A DNA stretch of 64,000 nucleotides from Verrucomicrobiota bacterium (GTDB taxonomy: Bacteria; Verrucomicrobiota; Verrucomicrobiia; Opitutales; Opitutaceae). Of the stretch, positions 46,527-55,832 are shown piece after piece. Every line of letters begins with the position of its first letter. Positions within the stretch are counted from its first letter, which is position 1. The notes beneath the pieces are model-generated. The model made no database searches. It had not been told where the DNA came from and was given only the letters and a program-made list of their open reading frames with translations. The stretch spans positions 62,001-126,000 of the forward strand of contig JACTNC010000016.1 of NCBI GenBank assembly GCA_014584295.1, given 5' to 3'. A program made the position numbers and the translations under genes.

Positions 46527-48758
46527 ATGAAGCTCCTTTCCAAACTACCGGTCTATGCCCTGTGCGTGCTTGCGCTGCTTCCCAGCCTGCGGGTCTTCGC
46601 GCAAACCCCCAAGGACCACACCTTCTCAACCTCGACGGTTCAGGCGAAGGAAGTCCAGTTCCTCGTCAAGCTGCTTGAGGAGGTCCACTATAATCGTGAC
46701 GCCGTGAAGCCGGGAGACTATGGCGAACTCATCCAGGACTACATGTCGGAGCTCGATGGCTCGCACATGTTTTTTCTTGAGACCGACAAAGACGCCTTCA
46801 CCAAAGCAAATTCGCCGGACAGCCTTTACTGGAACATCTCAACCATCGGGAAAATCGACTACGCCTACCAGATTTTCAAGGTCTACGAAGAGCGCACCCA
46901 CGCGCGCATCGCTTGGATTTTTGAGGAGCTGAAAAAGCCCGTCGACCTGACCACGCCCGAAACCTACACGCTCGACCGCTCCAAGGCATCCTGGCCGGCC
47001 AATCCCGCCGATGCTGACGAACTCTGGCGCAGGCGCCTCAAGTTCGAGATCGTCGACCATGTCCTCAGCAAGAAAAACATGGAGCCGGAGGCAGCGCTGG
47101 AATCAGCGAGAACCCACATCCGCAAACGCTACGAACGGATGGAAAAGAACATCGCGGAGATCGAGGCAACCGACCTCTCGGAAATCTTCCTCGGCACCCT
47201 CGCGCGCATGTACGACCCGCACTCAACCTATTTCTCCGCCGACACGTTCGAGGACTTCAACATCCAGATGCGCCTCCAGCTCGTCGGCATTGGTGCGATG
47301 CTGTCCCTCGAGGACGACCTGTGTGTCGTGAAGGAACTCGTCCCCGGAGGACCCGCGGACCTCAGCAAGCAGATCCGTCCCGGCGACAAGATCATCTCTG
47401 TCGGCCAGCAGGGGTCAGAACCCATAGAAGTCATCGGCATGAAGCTCCGGAAGATCGTCGACATGATTCGCGGCTCCAAGGGCACCTCTGTCCGCCTCCT
47501 CATCCAACCGGCCAACGCCACCGATTCGTCGGTTCGCAAGGATATCACCCTCATTCGCGACGTAGTGAAACTGGATTCAGCCCGCGCCTATGGCGCCATT
47601 TTTGAAGTCCCCGACAGCCACGGCACACTCACGCCTCTCGGCGTCATCACGCTCCCGCAGTTCTACGGCCCTGATGGCGGGGACAATTCCGCCGACCAGC
47701 CTTCGGCGACGGCGGATGTCGCCAAGCTCATTGAAAAAATGAGCGCCTCCGGCATCAAGGGACTCGTCCTCGACCTGAGGCGCAACGGAGGAGGTTTGCT
47801 CTCGGAAGCCATCGAGCTGACAGGACTTTTCATCCAGAAAGGTCCGGTGGTTCAGGTCCGCTCGTATTTCGGCGAAGTGAAGGTCGATGAGGACGAGGAC
47901 CCCAAGGTCGCCTACAGCGGTCCGCTCGCAGTCCTCGTTTCGAGATACAGCGCGTCGGCCTCCGAAATCGTCGCGGGCGCGCTCCAGAATTACGGCCGCG
48001 CGATCGTCATCGGCGATACGTCTACCCACGGGAAGGGAACCGTCCAGACGGTCGTGGAAATGAAGAACATCGTGCCAGGCATGATCCGATCTCCCTTCAA
48101 GATGGGAGCGGCAAAACTCACCGTCCAGAAATTCTACCTCCCCAACGGTTCATCGACCCAGCTCAAGGGAGTCATCCCTGACATCGTTCTACCCTCAGTC
48201 GACATGAAGGTCGGTGAAAAGGAACTTCCGCACGCGTTGATCTGGGATGAGATCCGGACCAGTCACTTTGAAGGCAAACCCCTCGACAACCGCATCCTCG
48301 CACCGCTGCGCACTAAGAGCCTCGCACGCGAAGCCACGCTCGAGGAATTCGCCTATCTTCGAAAGAGCATCGATTTCTACAAATCTAAGCAGGACATGAA
48401 GACGATCTCCCTCAATCTCGAGGACCGCCGTCGCACCAAGAGCAGTGATGACGCCTTCCGAAAGGCCATGCTGGCGGAACGTGCAACGCTCGCGAAATCC
48501 GACTTCGCCTTCACAGAAGTCTTGCTTGCTCCTCCACCTCCTCCGCGCATCAAGGCCGCCCCGGATCCGGATGAGGATGCTGACGCCGACCTCGAGGAAC
48601 TCGGGCTCGATGATGAAAATCAACACTACGGAAAGGTGGACATCCATCTCCGCGAAAGCCTTCGCGTGCTCTCGGATGCCCTCGCGCTCGGAGAGGAACA
48701 TGACCTCTGGGTTTCCGATCACGCACCCCTGACCGCAGAGGTCAGCAAAAAGGGCTGA
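46527..48758 (+). CDS. prc: Carboxy-terminal (tail-specific) protease, S41 family
   Basis: Periplasmic serine protease that degrades proteins from C-terminal recognition. The 743-residue product has a signal peptide (SKLPVYALCVLALLPSLRVFA), an N-terminal helical domain (MYDPHSTYFSADTFEDF near its end), a PDZ domain (about residues 255-345; PGGPADLSKQIRPGDKIISVG) and the S41 domain. The catalytic serine lies in the YSASASE block (S477 by comparison with CtpA) and the lysine in STHGKGTVQ (K503). GIKGLVLDLRRNGGGLLSEA is the conserved loop. The C-terminal DUF3340-like part carries a poly-proline and acidic stretch (PPPPPRIKAAPDPDEDADADLEE). The length and domain order match the large Prc/Tsp type. 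The gene is followed 12 bases later by the DJ-1-like gene. Confidence 0.93.
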   Translation: MKLLSKLPVYALCVLALLPSLRVFAQTPKDHTFSTSTVQAKEVQFLVKLLEEVHYNRDAVKPGDYGELIQDYMSELDGSHMFFLETDKDAFTKANSPDSLYWNISTIGKIDYAYQIFKVYEERTHARIAWIFEELKKPVDLTTPETYTLDRSKASWPANPADADELWRRRLKFEIVDHVLSKKNMEPEAALESARTHIRKRYERMEKNIAEIEATDLSEIFLGTLARMYDPHSTYFSADTFEDFNIQMRLQLVGIGAMLSLEDDLCVVKELVPGGPADLSKQIRPGDKIISVGQQGSEPIEVIGMKLRKIVDMIRGSKGTSVRLLIQPANATDSSVRKDITLIRDVVKLDSARAYGAIFEVPDSHGTLTPLGVITLPQFYGPDGGDNSADQPSATADVAKLIEKMSASGIKGLVLDLRRNGGGLLSEAIELTGLFIQKGPVVQVRSYFGEVKVDEDEDPKVAYSGPLAVLVSRYSASASEIVAGALQNYGRAIVIGDTSTHGKGTVQTVVEMKNIVPGMIRSPFKMGAAKLTVQKFYLPNGSSTQLKGVIPDIVLPSVDMKVGEKELPHALIWDEIRTSHFEGKPLDNRILAPLRTKSLAREATLEEFAYLRKSIDFYKSKQDMKTISLNLEDRRRTKSSDDAFRKAMLAERATLAKSDFAFTEVLLAPPPPPRIKAAPDPDEDADADLEELGLDDENQHYGKVDIHLRESLRVLSDALALGEEHDLWVSDHAPLTAEVSKKG

Positions 48759-48770
48759 TGTCCTCCTGAC

Positions 48771-49313
48771 ATGCCGCGTGTACTCATGCTTCTCGCAGAG
48801 GGTTTCGAGGAGATCGAGATGACCGCACCGCTCGATCTGCTCCGCCGCGCCGGCGTCGAAGTGATCTCCGCCTCCATCGGCGAACACTTCCATGTCACGG
48901 GGCGGTGTGGCCTGACGGTACACGCTGACACCACGCTCGCCGCCATCGGCGCGGACTCTTCCTTTGACCTGCTCCTTCTTCCCGGTGGACCCGGAGTAAA
49001 GCTGCTCCGCGGCGATCCACGTGTTCGCGCCCGCGTGCTTGCGCAGATTGGCGCCAGCCAATGGATAGCCGCAATCTGCGCGGCTCCAACCGTGCTGAAC
49101 GACGCCGGCATCCTTTCAGGCCGCCGCTATACGGCTCACCACTCGGTGGCCGATGAACTTCCGGACATCCTCGAGAACGAACGGGTGGTCGTCGATGGAA
49201 ACCTCATCACCTCGCGCGGCGCAGGCACCGCGGTCGATTTCGGTTTGAAACTCGTCGAACTGCTGGTCTCTCCGGAAAAATCGCGGGAGATCGCCGCATC
49301 TATTCACGCCTGA
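48771..49313 (+). CDS. DJ-1/PfpI-family protein
   Basis: Cytoplasmic protein of the DJ-1/YajL class with a nucleophilic cysteine; proposed activities include oxidative-stress protection, glyoxalase-like chemistry and chaperone function, none of which can be assigned. The 180 residues show GFEEIEMTAPLDLLRRAG with E16 in the position that lowers the cysteine pKa, DLLLLPGGPG, and the active-site C103 in AICAAPTVL. The ending VDGNLITSRGAGTAVDFGLKLVELL is characteristic of the DJ-1 (not PfpI) branch. The gene is 12 bases after the S41 protease stop and probably in the same transcript. It marks the end of the general gene set before the polysaccharide cluster. Confidence 0.92.
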   Translation: MPRVLMLLAEGFEEIEMTAPLDLLRRAGVEVISASIGEHFHVTGRCGLTVHADTTLAAIGADSSFDLLLLPGGPGVKLLRGDPRVRARVLAQIGASQWIAAICAAPTVLNDAGILSGRRYTAHHSVADELPDILENERVVVDGNLITSRGAGTAVDFGLKLVELLVSPEKSREIAASIHA

Positions 49314-49339
49314 CCGCAGCACCGCGGTCATGCGCCCCA

Positions 49340-49359
49340 TACTCCCTCTGGCGGGAGTA
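49340..49359 (+). other. Stem-loop between DJ-1-like gene and polysaccharide cluster
   Basis: TACTCCC (49340-49346), a six-base loop and GGGAGTA (49353-49359) form a perfect 7-bp stem. It is followed by GATATACG, with no U-tract, so it is not a standard terminator. It could mark the 3' end of the DJ-1 transcript or the leader of the cluster. Confidence 0.3.
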
Positions 49360-49412
49360 GATATACGCCGTGACTCACCGGAGGATTGCCGCAGGCTTGG
49401 CACTTGCCTTGC

Positions 49413-50705
49413 ATGACTCCGGCCTCCGTGGCCGCTCCAACGCCAGGTCTTGTGATTTCCGCCTCCCAGTTGCCACCCGTCATCGAAGTCGATGCGATTT
49501 CGAAGCGCTTTTACCTGAGCGCCCGCAGGCGCGCAGGCACGTTGCGCGACGCCATCACCAGCCGTGCCCACGAATGGGGAGGTCGCCTCTTCGGACGTCC
49601 TCACGCTTCGGACAGTCGCGAATTCTGGGCCCTGCGCGACGTTTCGTTCAGGGTCACCCGGGGTGACATTGTGGGAATCATCGGACGCAATGGTTCGGGG
49701 AAGTCCACGCTGCTGAAAATCCTGTCCCGCGTGACCGAGCCCACGTCGGGAACGGCCATCCTTCGTGGACGGGTGGCCTCGCTCCTTGAGGTAGGCACCG
49801 GCTTTCATCCCGAGCTGAGCGGACGCGAGAACGTGTATCTCAATGGCGCAATCCTCGGCCTCACCCGCTCCGAAATCCGCACCCGCTTCGATGAGATCGT
49901 CAGCTTTGCGGAAGTGGAACGGTTTCTGGACACTCCCGTTAAACACTACTCCAGCGGGATGCAGGTGCGACTGGCCTTTTCCGTCGCCGCTCATCTCGAG
50001 CCCGAGATTCTCATCGTTGACGAGGTTCTCGCTGTTGGTGACGTCGCCTTTCAGAAGAAATGCATCGGGAAAATGGGAGACTTCACGCGACGCGATGCGA
50101 ACCGCACCGTCCTCTTTGTGAGCCACAATCTCAGCCTCGTGAGACAACTCTGCCGCACGGCAATTCTCCTCGATCAAGGGAGAATCGTCTCACAGGGCTC
50201 CGCACCGTCAGTGATCGATGACTATACGCGCAGCCTCGCGACACCGCGCCCTGCAGCCGCCCCGGTTGAGTCGACAAGCGAGCGGGCGCGGATTCAGGAG
50301 GTACAGATCACAAACGACCGCGGCACCGCCGTGGCTGAAGTCGCCGTTGGTGAGTCATGGAACGTGAGGCTCAATCTGCAAATCCGACGGCATCGCATGG
50401 AACATGTCATCGTGGCCGTGGGACTTCTCGCCTCGGATGGAACCCCTGTGCAGACCGCCTGGAGTTCACCGCAGTCACTGGATCCCGGGGATTACGAGGC
50501 CGTGTTTACCCAGAAGACCGTACAACTCGAGGCCGGCACCTATTCGCTTCTGATCGGTTTGAGCGAACGTGAACGCACGCTCCAGCAGTTCGAAGCAGGG
50601 CGCCTTCACATCAACGGAGACCAGCCGGTCGGCTACTTTCCTGCGACATCCGGCGTGGGCACAGTCCTAAACGGCATGTCCGTTCAACTTCGCCGTCTGC
50701 CATGA
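49413..50705 (+). CDS. Wzt-type ABC transporter ATP-binding protein for polysaccharide export
   Basis: ATPase of an ABC-2 type O-antigen/teichoic-acid-like exporter. The 430 residues contain Walker A GRNGSGKST (91-99), the signature SSGMQVRL (from 180), Walker B ILIVDE (199-204) with EVLAVGD, and the H-loop SHNLSLV. Beyond about residue 285 is a further ~145-residue beta-rich domain in the position of the Wzt C-terminal domain that binds the modified end of the sugar chain (SLDPGDYEAVFTQ, GTYSLLIGLSERERT). The start at 49413 (MTPASVAAPTP) is chosen over a TTG at 49386. The partner permease (Wzm/TagG) is not present next to it or elsewhere in the window. It opens the polysaccharide cluster and its stop overlaps the next start by ATGA. 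Confidence 0.9.
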   Translation: MTPASVAAPTPGLVISASQLPPVIEVDAISKRFYLSARRRAGTLRDAITSRAHEWGGRLFGRPHASDSREFWALRDVSFRVTRGDIVGIIGRNGSGKSTLLKILSRVTEPTSGTAILRGRVASLLEVGTGFHPELSGRENVYLNGAILGLTRSEIRTRFDEIVSFAEVERFLDTPVKHYSSGMQVRLAFSVAAHLEPEILIVDEVLAVGDVAFQKKCIGKMGDFTRRDANRTVLFVSHNLSLVRQLCRTAILLDQGRIVSQGSAPSVIDDYTRSLATPRPAAAPVESTSERARIQEVQITNDRGTAVAEVAVGESWNVRLNLQIRRHRMEHVIVAVGLLASDGTPVQTAWSSPQSLDPGDYEAVFTQKTVQLEAGTYSLLIGLSERERTLQQFEAGRLHINGDQPVGYFPATSGVGTVLNGMSVQLRRLP

Positions 50706-51631
50706 TCATAGCACGCCTCACCGGTGGATTGGGAAATCAGATGTTCCAGTACGCAGCGGGTCTCGCACTCGCTGACCAACGCAGGACGGTGCTGAAACTT
50801 GATGTGTCCTGGTTCCGGGAAACCACCGGTTGGGCGCCTCATGGCCGCTACTCCCTCGATGGTTTTCTCCTTCCTGCACAGTTTTCCACGGAGGACGAAT
50901 CCCTATGCGCATCAGGCGTGCCACTCACCCGGAGTGAACGATTCAGCCTGACCATCGCCCGCCTCCTGCACTTTCGTCAGTACGAGCGTCGGCTACGCTC
51001 AACGGGCCTGCTTCACCGACCCGATTCCTTTCGTTTCTCTCCGGATTTCTTTTCCCTTCCCGATGGCACGTTTCTTGACGGCCTCTTTCAATCCGAACTC
51101 TTCTTCCAACCCGTTTCCGCACAGGTGCGGCGGCACTTCTCGTTTCGATTTCCGATGTCCGCCCCGGCGCGGGAGATCCTCGCAAACATTCAGTCCGGTC
51201 CTTCCGCATTTGTGCACGTCCGACGCGGCGACTACATCTCCGATCCGCGCTTTGGCCGCGAAATCGGTATCCTGAGCGCAAAGTATTATCGGACCGCCAT
51301 CGATCGTCTCTCCTCCCTTCACCCCGGGGTACGCCTGCACGTGTTCTCCGACGATCCCTCCGGAGCCGCCGACTTTCTCAAAGGATTCTCCGACCTATCG
51401 ATTGTCGATCCAAACCGCCAATTGGACACGCATGAAACGCTCCAACTCATGGCTTCCTGCCAGCACGGCATCGTGGCAAACAGCTCCTTTTCCTGGTGGG
51501 CTGCTTGGCTGATTGATCGACCAGGCAAGACCGTGATCGCGCCCTCTCCCTGGTACGTGGCCAGCATCCACGACACCTCCGACCTCGTGCCCAAGTCTTG
51601 GTCAACCGAGTTGGCGGACTTCGTCAGTTGA
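50702..51631 (+). CDS. Alpha-1,2-fucosyltransferase (GT11)
   Basis: Transfers fucose from GDP-fucose to a sugar acceptor of the surface polysaccharide. The 309 residues open with ARLTGGLGNQMFQYAAGLALA, typical of family GT11. The fucosyltransferase motif HVRRGDY is at about residues 174-180, and the C-terminal part has VDPNRQLDTHETLQLMASCQHGIVANSSFSWWAAWL, the conserved SSFSWW region. The start overlaps the stop of the Wzt-type gene (ATGA). Fucose-synthesis genes (gmd, fcl) are not seen in the window. The exact acceptor linkage cannot be told; related GT11 enzymes are alpha-1,2 specific. Confidence 0.9.
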   Translation: MIIARLTGGLGNQMFQYAAGLALADQRRTVLKLDVSWFRETTGWAPHGRYSLDGFLLPAQFSTEDESLCASGVPLTRSERFSLTIARLLHFRQYERRLRSTGLLHRPDSFRFSPDFFSLPDGTFLDGLFQSELFFQPVSAQVRRHFSFRFPMSAPAREILANIQSGPSAFVHVRRGDYISDPRFGREIGILSAKYYRTAIDRLSSLHPGVRLHVFSDDPSGAADFLKGFSDLSIVDPNRQLDTHETLQLMASCQHGIVANSSFSWWAAWLIDRPGKTVIAPSPWYVASIHDTSDLVPKSWSTELADFVS

Positions 51632-51644
51632 AACCGGATGCTCC

Positions 51645-52784
51645 ATGATGCGTCTCGCCTTCGTTTCAACGGTCTATGGCTATGCCTTCAGCGGAGCGGA
51701 CAGCCTTTGGGTGCGCGCCGCGGAACTCGCGATGGCCCGCGGCGATGCCGTGTTCATCGCCGCAACACCTGCGGTCACCGCCCATCCTCGGATTCAAGCA
51801 CTCATCCGCAGTGGAGCGAACTCTTTCTCCAGTAAGGTTCCAGAAATTCCGAACAACACCATCGACCGTGTCAGACGGAAACTCGAATACATCTCTGCCG
51901 GCTCTGATAGCCTTGTATCCGCCCTGCATGAGTTTCGACCGGATCGTGTCATCTTCAGTTGCGGCGGTACGTATGATCTTGTGAGGGAAGGTCGCGTGCT
52001 TGGTTTCCTGCGCAGCCAACACATCCCCTACGGAGTGATTGCCAACTGGCAGACGGAAAAACCGTTCCTGAGTCCCATCGATCTCGGTCGCGCACGCACC
52101 TGCTTTCAGGGGGCCGATCGTCTCTTTTTTGTTTCGCAGCGGAACCTCGAAATCACCCGCCACCACCTCGGTCTGCCACTTTACCATGCGGAACTGATCC
52201 AGGTGCCGATCCGCATTCCCAGGGCCGGGGGTGCACCGTGGCCGGAACTGAGTGTGCCGGCTTTTGCCGCGATTGCGCGACTCGAACCGGTCAAGGCATT
52301 CGACATTTTGCTTCCAGCCCTGGCAAAATTTCCCGGTACGGCTGAACCCTGGCACCTCAACATCTACGGCGAGGGAGAGGCACAGGGCAAGATACAGCAT
52401 CAGGCCGACGCTCTCGGAATCGCGGATCGCGTCCGCTTTCACGGTTTCGTTTCAAGCCTCGACGAGATCTGGAAGGACAACCACTGCCTCATCTCCGCTT
52501 CGCGCGACGAGGGGCTTCCCACCGTCATGATCGAGGCCTTGATGTACGCACGTCCGGTGATCGCCACCCGCGTCGGCGCAGCCAGAGAGTGGATCGCAGA
52601 GGATGAGACGGGGTTCACCTGCGATCCGGAATCAGTCGATGCTCTCAGCAATGCGATCTCCCGCGCCTGGAAGGTTCGGTCCCGGTGGAGGACGATGGGC
52701 GCGGACGCCCATCGCCGCGCGGCTGCGAAGTATCTGCCCGACGATGCCCTCCGTCTGATCGAGCCCGTTTTCGCTGTGTATTGA
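51645..52784 (+). CDS. Glycosyltransferase family 4
   Basis: Retaining GT-B enzyme adding a sugar to the polysaccharide unit. The 379 residues start with RLAFVSTVYGYAFSGADSLWVRAAELA, a GT4 N-terminal pattern in which one expects acceptor binding, and contain ARLEPVKAFDILLPALAKF and the C-terminal donor site DEGLPTVMIEALMYARPVIATRVG with its two glutamates (E-x7-E). Sugar specificity is not visible. Two consecutive ATGs exist (51645 and 51648); the first was used. The gene lies 13 bases after the fucosyltransferase gene and 13 bases before the next, in one rightward block. Confidence 0.87.
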   Translation: MMRLAFVSTVYGYAFSGADSLWVRAAELAMARGDAVFIAATPAVTAHPRIQALIRSGANSFSSKVPEIPNNTIDRVRRKLEYISAGSDSLVSALHEFRPDRVIFSCGGTYDLVREGRVLGFLRSQHIPYGVIANWQTEKPFLSPIDLGRARTCFQGADRLFFVSQRNLEITRHHLGLPLYHAELIQVPIRIPRAGGAPWPELSVPAFAAIARLEPVKAFDILLPALAKFPGTAEPWHLNIYGEGEAQGKIQHQADALGIADRVRFHGFVSSLDEIWKDNHCLISASRDEGLPTVMIEALMYARPVIATRVGAAREWIAEDETGFTCDPESVDALSNAISRAWKVRSRWRTMGADAHRRAAAKYLPDDALRLIEPVFAVY

Positions 52785-52797
52785 AGACGCCAATACA

Positions 52798-53808
52798 TTG
52801 AAAATTTCCGTCATCATCCCCACCCGGAACCCGGACACGGAAACCCTCATCAGGGTCGCCGATGCGCTCGCCAGGCAGACACTCCCGGCCGATCAGTGGG
52901 AGGTCGTGCTGGTTGACAATGCATCGCGGCCTCCCGTCTCGCTGGATCCCTTCAAGACCCTCGCCGCACCCGTTCGCCGTGTCGAGGAAGGAGTGCCCGG
53001 GCTCAGCCGCGCGCGATTGAAGGGGATCGCAGAAGCCAAGGGGCCACTCCTCGCCTTCATCGATGACGACGTCCTGCCCGCTCCCGAGTTTCTCGAATCG
53101 GCATGCGTTCTTTTTGCCCGCCTCCCCGCACTTGGAACCGCAGGCGGAGCCATAGTGCCTGAATTCGAGGAAACACCCCCGGAGTGGTTCGACGAGTTTT
53201 CCGGATTGCTCGCGCTTCGTCCGGCTCCGCCTGTCGAACACATCCTGTCGCACCTTCCGAATCATCCCTCTTCCTCACCGGCCCACGACTCCACCCAAGC
53301 TTCGCCTTCCAAACCCTTCGATCTGCCGACGTGGCTTCCCAATGGCGCGGGCCTGCTCGTGAGACGTGAGGCGGCCGAGGCGTGGGTTGCACGCCAACGG
53401 AATCACACGGCCGGACCGGAGATCACCGACCGTGTGGGGTCGTCACTCGCGTCCGGCGGCGATCAGGACATCGTGCTCGCCGCATTGCTCGCCGGATGGC
53501 ACACGGGCTGTTTTCCAGCACTTCTGGTCCGGCACATCATTCCAACTGCCCGTCTTCAGGCTGCCTACCTCTGCCGGTTGAATCACTGCATCCAGCGTTC
53601 CTGGGTGCATGTCCTGCATCGTTACGGACTCAACCCATGGAATCCGATCCGACGATACTCCGCGCCGCTTCGCAAGGCTCGCGCCTTCGTCCGGTGCGCC
53701 GCATGGAAGTCACCCTCTCATCGCATCCGTTGGCGAGGACTCTGCGGACGCATCGACGGGCTGGCGGACATTGCTCCCTTTTCCAGGAACACCTCCACTC
53801 ACCGCTGA
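52798..53808 (+). CDS. Glycosyltransferase family 2, TTG start
   Basis: GT-A enzyme, inverting. The 336 residues begin with MKISVIIPTRNPDTETLIRVADALARQ when the start codon TTG at 52798 is read as methionine; no ATG is closer. The UDP-sugar and metal motif lies in FIDDDVLP (about residues 86-93), and a second region is GGDQDIVLAALLAG. Between GLLALRPAPPVEHIL and LPTWLPNGAGLLVRR sits a serine/proline/threonine-rich insert (LPNHPSSSPAHDSTQASPS) not shared by most GT2 enzymes. The C-terminal third is basic and lacks a transmembrane segment. It sits between two other transferase genes with gaps of 13 and 2 bases. Donor sugar unknown. Confidence 0.82.
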   Translation: MKISVIIPTRNPDTETLIRVADALARQTLPADQWEVVLVDNASRPPVSLDPFKTLAAPVRRVEEGVPGLSRARLKGIAEAKGPLLAFIDDDVLPAPEFLESACVLFARLPALGTAGGAIVPEFEETPPEWFDEFSGLLALRPAPPVEHILSHLPNHPSSSPAHDSTQASPSKPFDLPTWLPNGAGLLVRREAAEAWVARQRNHTAGPEITDRVGSSLASGGDQDIVLAALLAGWHTGCFPALLVRHIIPTARLQAAYLCRLNHCIQRSWVHVLHRYGLNPWNPIRRYSAPLRKARAFVRCAAWKSPSHRIRWRGLCGRIDGLADIAPFSRNTSTHR

Positions 53809-53810
53809 CC

Positions 53811-54800
53811 ATGCCACAACCGCCCTTCTCATGGAAACGACCTGGGCACTGGCTCTACCAGCTCTGGTATCGTCCCTTGGCCGCCATGCAGCGGTCGCGG
53901 CGCGAGGGCGGTCCGCTGGAGCAGTGGAAGAATCACCGCGGACGCCAGGCCATGCGCACCGCAGCGATCCGTCTGCCGGCGATGCCGGTCCGTTCACCGC
54001 AGCAAGGCGAGCCATGTCTCATCTTCCTCACGGGTCACGCCTACTGGGAGCAGTCCGCATTCTGTCTCCGCTCCCTTCAGGCGCAGGTCCCAGGTCGGAC
54101 CTGGCCGGTGCTGTTCATTGACGACGGCACACTCTCCCCTGCGCAGTGGCGCTCCCTCAACTCGGCATTCCCGGGTTCCAGTATTGTATCCGGATATTCA
54201 TTACAAGAGATGCTCGACGTTCTCCTGCCCGTGAATCGATTTCCGACCCTGCGTGAGCACCGGCGCTATTTTCCGCTGCTCAGGAAACTCACCGATACAC
54301 ACGCCGCCCGGCCTGGATCCAATCTGGTCCTGGATGCCGACATGCTTTTCCATCGCCCTCCCGACGAGCTGCTCGCGTGGATGGATGCCCCCTCGCTGCC
54401 GATGGTCATGACCGACTGCCAGGAGTCTTACGGCTACGCCCGGTCCGTCCTCGCCACGCTTGCTCCAGGACCAATTCCGGAAAGCATAAACACGGGCATC
54501 TGCGGATTTGAGACCTCGACCATCGATTGGAACGACCTCGAACGTTGGACGCGCTTTCTCCTGGCCACCCAGGGATCAAGCTACTTCCTTGAACAGGCTC
54601 TTGTCGCCCTGCTTCTCAGCGGCCGATCCCACCGGCAGTTGTCTCGGGATGACTACCAGGTCGCGCCCGACCCCGCTGAGATCCTGAATCCCAGCGCCGT
54701 CCTTCACCACTACGTGGCCCTTACCAAACGCGGTTATTTCCGCCATGCCTGGCGCCGCTATTCCAGCAGCGACGATCACATGCCCCACCGCGACTCCTGA
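53811..54800 (+). CDS. Putative GT-A type glycosyltransferase
   Basis: Hypothetical sugar transferase of 329 residues. I do not recognise a named family, but LVLDADMLFHRPPDELLAWM contains a DxD motif (DAD) in a strand-loop context common to GT-A enzymes such as GT8- or GT24-like proteins. Other features are FLTGHAYWEQSAFCLRSLQ, FIDDGTLSPAQWRSL and NTGICGFETS, which also fit a nucleotide-sugar domain. The ATG at 53811 follows the previous stop by two bases (TGACCATG); the frame is open upstream but overlaps the GT2 gene. The gene ends three bases before the next. Its place in the cluster makes it a transferase or modifying enzyme for the same glycan. Confidence 0.7.
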   Translation: MPQPPFSWKRPGHWLYQLWYRPLAAMQRSRREGGPLEQWKNHRGRQAMRTAAIRLPAMPVRSPQQGEPCLIFLTGHAYWEQSAFCLRSLQAQVPGRTWPVLFIDDGTLSPAQWRSLNSAFPGSSIVSGYSLQEMLDVLLPVNRFPTLREHRRYFPLLRKLTDTHAARPGSNLVLDADMLFHRPPDELLAWMDAPSLPMVMTDCQESYGYARSVLATLAPGPIPESINTGICGFETSTIDWNDLERWTRFLLATQGSSYFLEQALVALLLSGRSHRQLSRDDYQVAPDPAEILNPSAVLHHYVALTKRGYFRHAWRRYSSSDDHMPHRDS

Positions 54801-54803
54801 TCC

Positions 54804-55832
54804 ATGGCCGAAGTCCACGTCTTTGTTCCGACCTATAGGCGGGCGCATCTTCTCGGACGCGCGCTCGGGAGCCTTCGTGCGCAGACGTTCTCCGACTGGA
54901 CAGCCCTCGTACACAATGACGATCCCAGCGATGCGGAGCCTGCCTGGATCGTCGCCGCCATCGGCGATCCACGCATCCGCATCCTTGTCCACGAACGAAA
55001 TCTCGGCGCCGTCGCCTCCTTCAATCGTGGTTTCGCCGAGGCTTCGGAAACGGTCCCATACTTCTCCATTCTCGAGGACGACAGCACCTGGCAGCCGGAA
55101 TTTCTCGCCACCCTGAAGCGGGCGCTGGAACAGGATCCGACGGCTCATCTGGCCTGGTGCAACCAACGCATCGCTGTGGAGAATCCGGATGGGTCCTGGA
55201 GCGACACACCGCGCACCGTGCATCCCCACCAGACAGGTGTCTCCGGAAGCGTCACGCGGGTTGTTTGGGGTTCCCTTTCGCAGGCAACCGGTGCACGCAT
55301 GGCCAATGGCGCCATGCTGATCCGACGTTCCAGTCTCCCACCTCCGACACCCGGCGACCTTCCGTTTTCAGGCATGGAGGCCTTCCGCGAACGTCTCATC
55401 CGCCATCCCTTTGTCTATGTCGCCGAGCCGCTCGCGACCTACGCGCAAACCCGGACTTCCGCAAGGGACGTCGACGGGCACCGATGGGGCGAAATCCAGA
55501 CGTTGCTCTTGGCCACGTACGTGCGCAATTCGGGCATGACTGCCGCAGGCATCCGGGAACTCTGGACGCACCTTCGCCAGCAGTCGCCTCCCCCGACAAA
55601 CATCGCCCTGCATGCGGCGCTGGCCGATCCCGCATGCCGGCCTCTCCTGCAGGGTGCGGCGCTGAGCGACTGGCTGCGATACCTCAGGACATGGATGGGA
55701 CGTCCACGCGCGGCCTGGGCCTGCGTGCGTGCGCGGATCAATCATCCGGACTGGTGGAGGATGTTGGACACGGCCACCTTCGAGCGTTTCGATGAGGAGA
55801 GACAACGCCTCGCAGGCGGGAATCAGCCATGA
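54804..55832 (+). CDS. Glycosyltransferase family 2
   Basis: GT-A enzyme of 342 residues. It opens AEVHVFVPTYRRAHLLGRALGSLRAQT, has the GT2 metal site region YFSILEDDSTWQPEFL (LEDD, about residues 90-93) and a C-terminal half rich in tryptophan and arginine (WMGRPRAAWACVRARI). The stretch RTSARDVDGHRWGE occurs near residues 218-231. The product starts three bases after the previous gene and overlaps the next by ATGA. Sugar specificity cannot be inferred. Confidence 0.85.
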   Translation: MAEVHVFVPTYRRAHLLGRALGSLRAQTFSDWTALVHNDDPSDAEPAWIVAAIGDPRIRILVHERNLGAVASFNRGFAEASETVPYFSILEDDSTWQPEFLATLKRALEQDPTAHLAWCNQRIAVENPDGSWSDTPRTVHPHQTGVSGSVTRVVWGSLSQATGARMANGAMLIRRSSLPPPTPGDLPFSGMEAFRERLIRHPFVYVAEPLATYAQTRTSARDVDGHRWGEIQTLLLATYVRNSGMTAAGIRELWTHLRQQSPPPTNIALHAALADPACRPLLQGAALSDWLRYLRTWMGRPRAAWACVRARINHPDWWRMLDTATFERFDEERQRLAGGNQP

